64,000 nt of DNA from Sabethes cyaneus (lineage: Eukaryota; Arthropoda; Insecta; Diptera; Culicidae). Positions 63,411 through 64,000 of the stretch are shown here, piece after piece (the stretch's first letter is position 1; each line of letters starts with the position of its first letter). The notes below the pieces were generated by a model. That model saw nothing but the letters and a program-made list of their open reading frames with translations, searched no databases and was not told the origin of the DNA. The DNA lies in assembly GCF_943734655.1 (NCBI RefSeq), contig NC_071354.1, forward strand, positions 138,928,642-138,992,641, written 5' to 3'. The translations under genes were made by a program, and so were the position numbers.

Positions 63411-64000
63411 ATGCTATAACATCATGTATATGAGCTTGTTGAAAACGAGATTCGTTAAATGGTTTTATCTATCTCATATGAACCAATAATTAGTTGAAAA
63501 TTATTTCGCTAAATCATCATAGTAATATGGTTGAAACTAGTGACTGATTCGACGTGTAACTTAAACTGCACATAATAGAGTAAAATGCTTGACTTATCAA
63601 TGGTATAGTACTTTTCTTTGGTAAAAAATAATATATCGTTTAATTAATTCATAGTTTTATTTCTAATAACGCGTTGATCGCAATATACTAGCAAAGGACT
63701 CGAAAAGTAGTAACAAAACAAGAGAGAAAACAACAAAATCAAAAGTCTTCCTTCGAACGAAATGTTAATTAAAAGATGATTCGCGTTCACTCTCAGATAC
63801 CGTCGATCGTGGTGAACTGGAATCACTTTGTTTGATTTTGAATCATGTCACGTGGTGTTTCCATATATCTGGTTCACCTTTATGTATATTTCATCTCGAG
63901 AGTGACGGGAATCGTAAGTGACACATTCAACAAAGAGTTGCTATGAATCGCATCGATTAGTTGCTTGATTTAAATACTCTATAAAAAAGCTAAGTTACTT
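63411..64000. other. Downstream of Gad, nothing recognised
   Basis: AT-rich sequence without supported ORFs or repeats. Confidence 0.5.

Noticed and set aside
1..64000. CRISPR arrays, operons, prokaryotic signals
   Set aside because: The window is clearly eukaryotic (spliced gene, SINEs, LTR element); the tandem repeats found lack spacer structure.

Overview
This window looks like nuclear DNA of a culicine (Aedes-like) mosquito. It is AT-rich, it has one conserved insect gene spread over more than 43 kb by long introns, and it is packed with element families known from mosquitoes: ITmD37E mariner-like, RTE/Jockey-type non-LTR elements, tRNA-derived SINEs, TA- and 8-bp-target MITEs, and a Ty3/gypsy LTR element. 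The species call is inference; no rRNA or mitochondrial marker is present.

The one confidently recognised host gene is glutamate decarboxylase (Gad1-type, GABA synthesis) on the + strand. It has six coding exons: 18745-18808, 25992-26231, 37627-38195, 38269-38336, 61304-61382 and 61842-62360. They join with GT/AG borders and intact phases into 512 codons plus a stop, with the PLP lysine (NPHK) at residue 324. Introns are about 7.2 kb, 11.4 kb, 73 bp, 23.0 kb and 459 bp. A second possible host exon, the start of a secreted protein, lies at 6813-7030 on the - strand.

1-18 kb, upstream of Gad: a 232-bp near-perfect foldback (211-442); two related TIR elements with ends GGTACCCCG..GCAAGTGGGAC (1379-2436 and 2719-4913, the latter carrying a hAT-like element); SINEs; and at 12.6-16.0 kb a four-layer nest in which an RTE relic was split by an I-like non-LTR element, itself split by a SINE and by a 1.2-kb hAT-type element. 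Each of the three insertions has a readable target duplication.

18.7-38.3 kb, Gad exons 1-4 and introns: SINEs, several MITEs, a Jockey pseudogene, a copia relic split by a Jockey 3' end, and an ITmD37E transposase pseudogene with a visible DD37E triad.

38.3-61.3 kb, Gad intron 4: more MITEs, a ~95-bp tandem repeat, and an apparently intact 6.2-kb Ty3/gypsy element (48884-55096) in the same orientation as Gad. It has identical 293-bp LTRs, a GATAT target duplication, a tRNA-Arg-type primer site and a polypurine tract. Its gag and pol cannot be joined by frameshifting. They appear to be joined by removing a 110-nt, phase-0 intron that also holds an AATAAA signal. I consider this the most interesting observation. 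Its leader carries a six-unit ~35-bp repeat array.

Several non-coding repeat families share one design: terminal inverted repeats plus many internal copies of one short motif (GGCAAGTGGGAC, AAAAGTGCGATT, TTCGAAGTTTGAATC, AAGTTCG). No CRISPR array, rRNA or convincing functional tRNA gene was seen.
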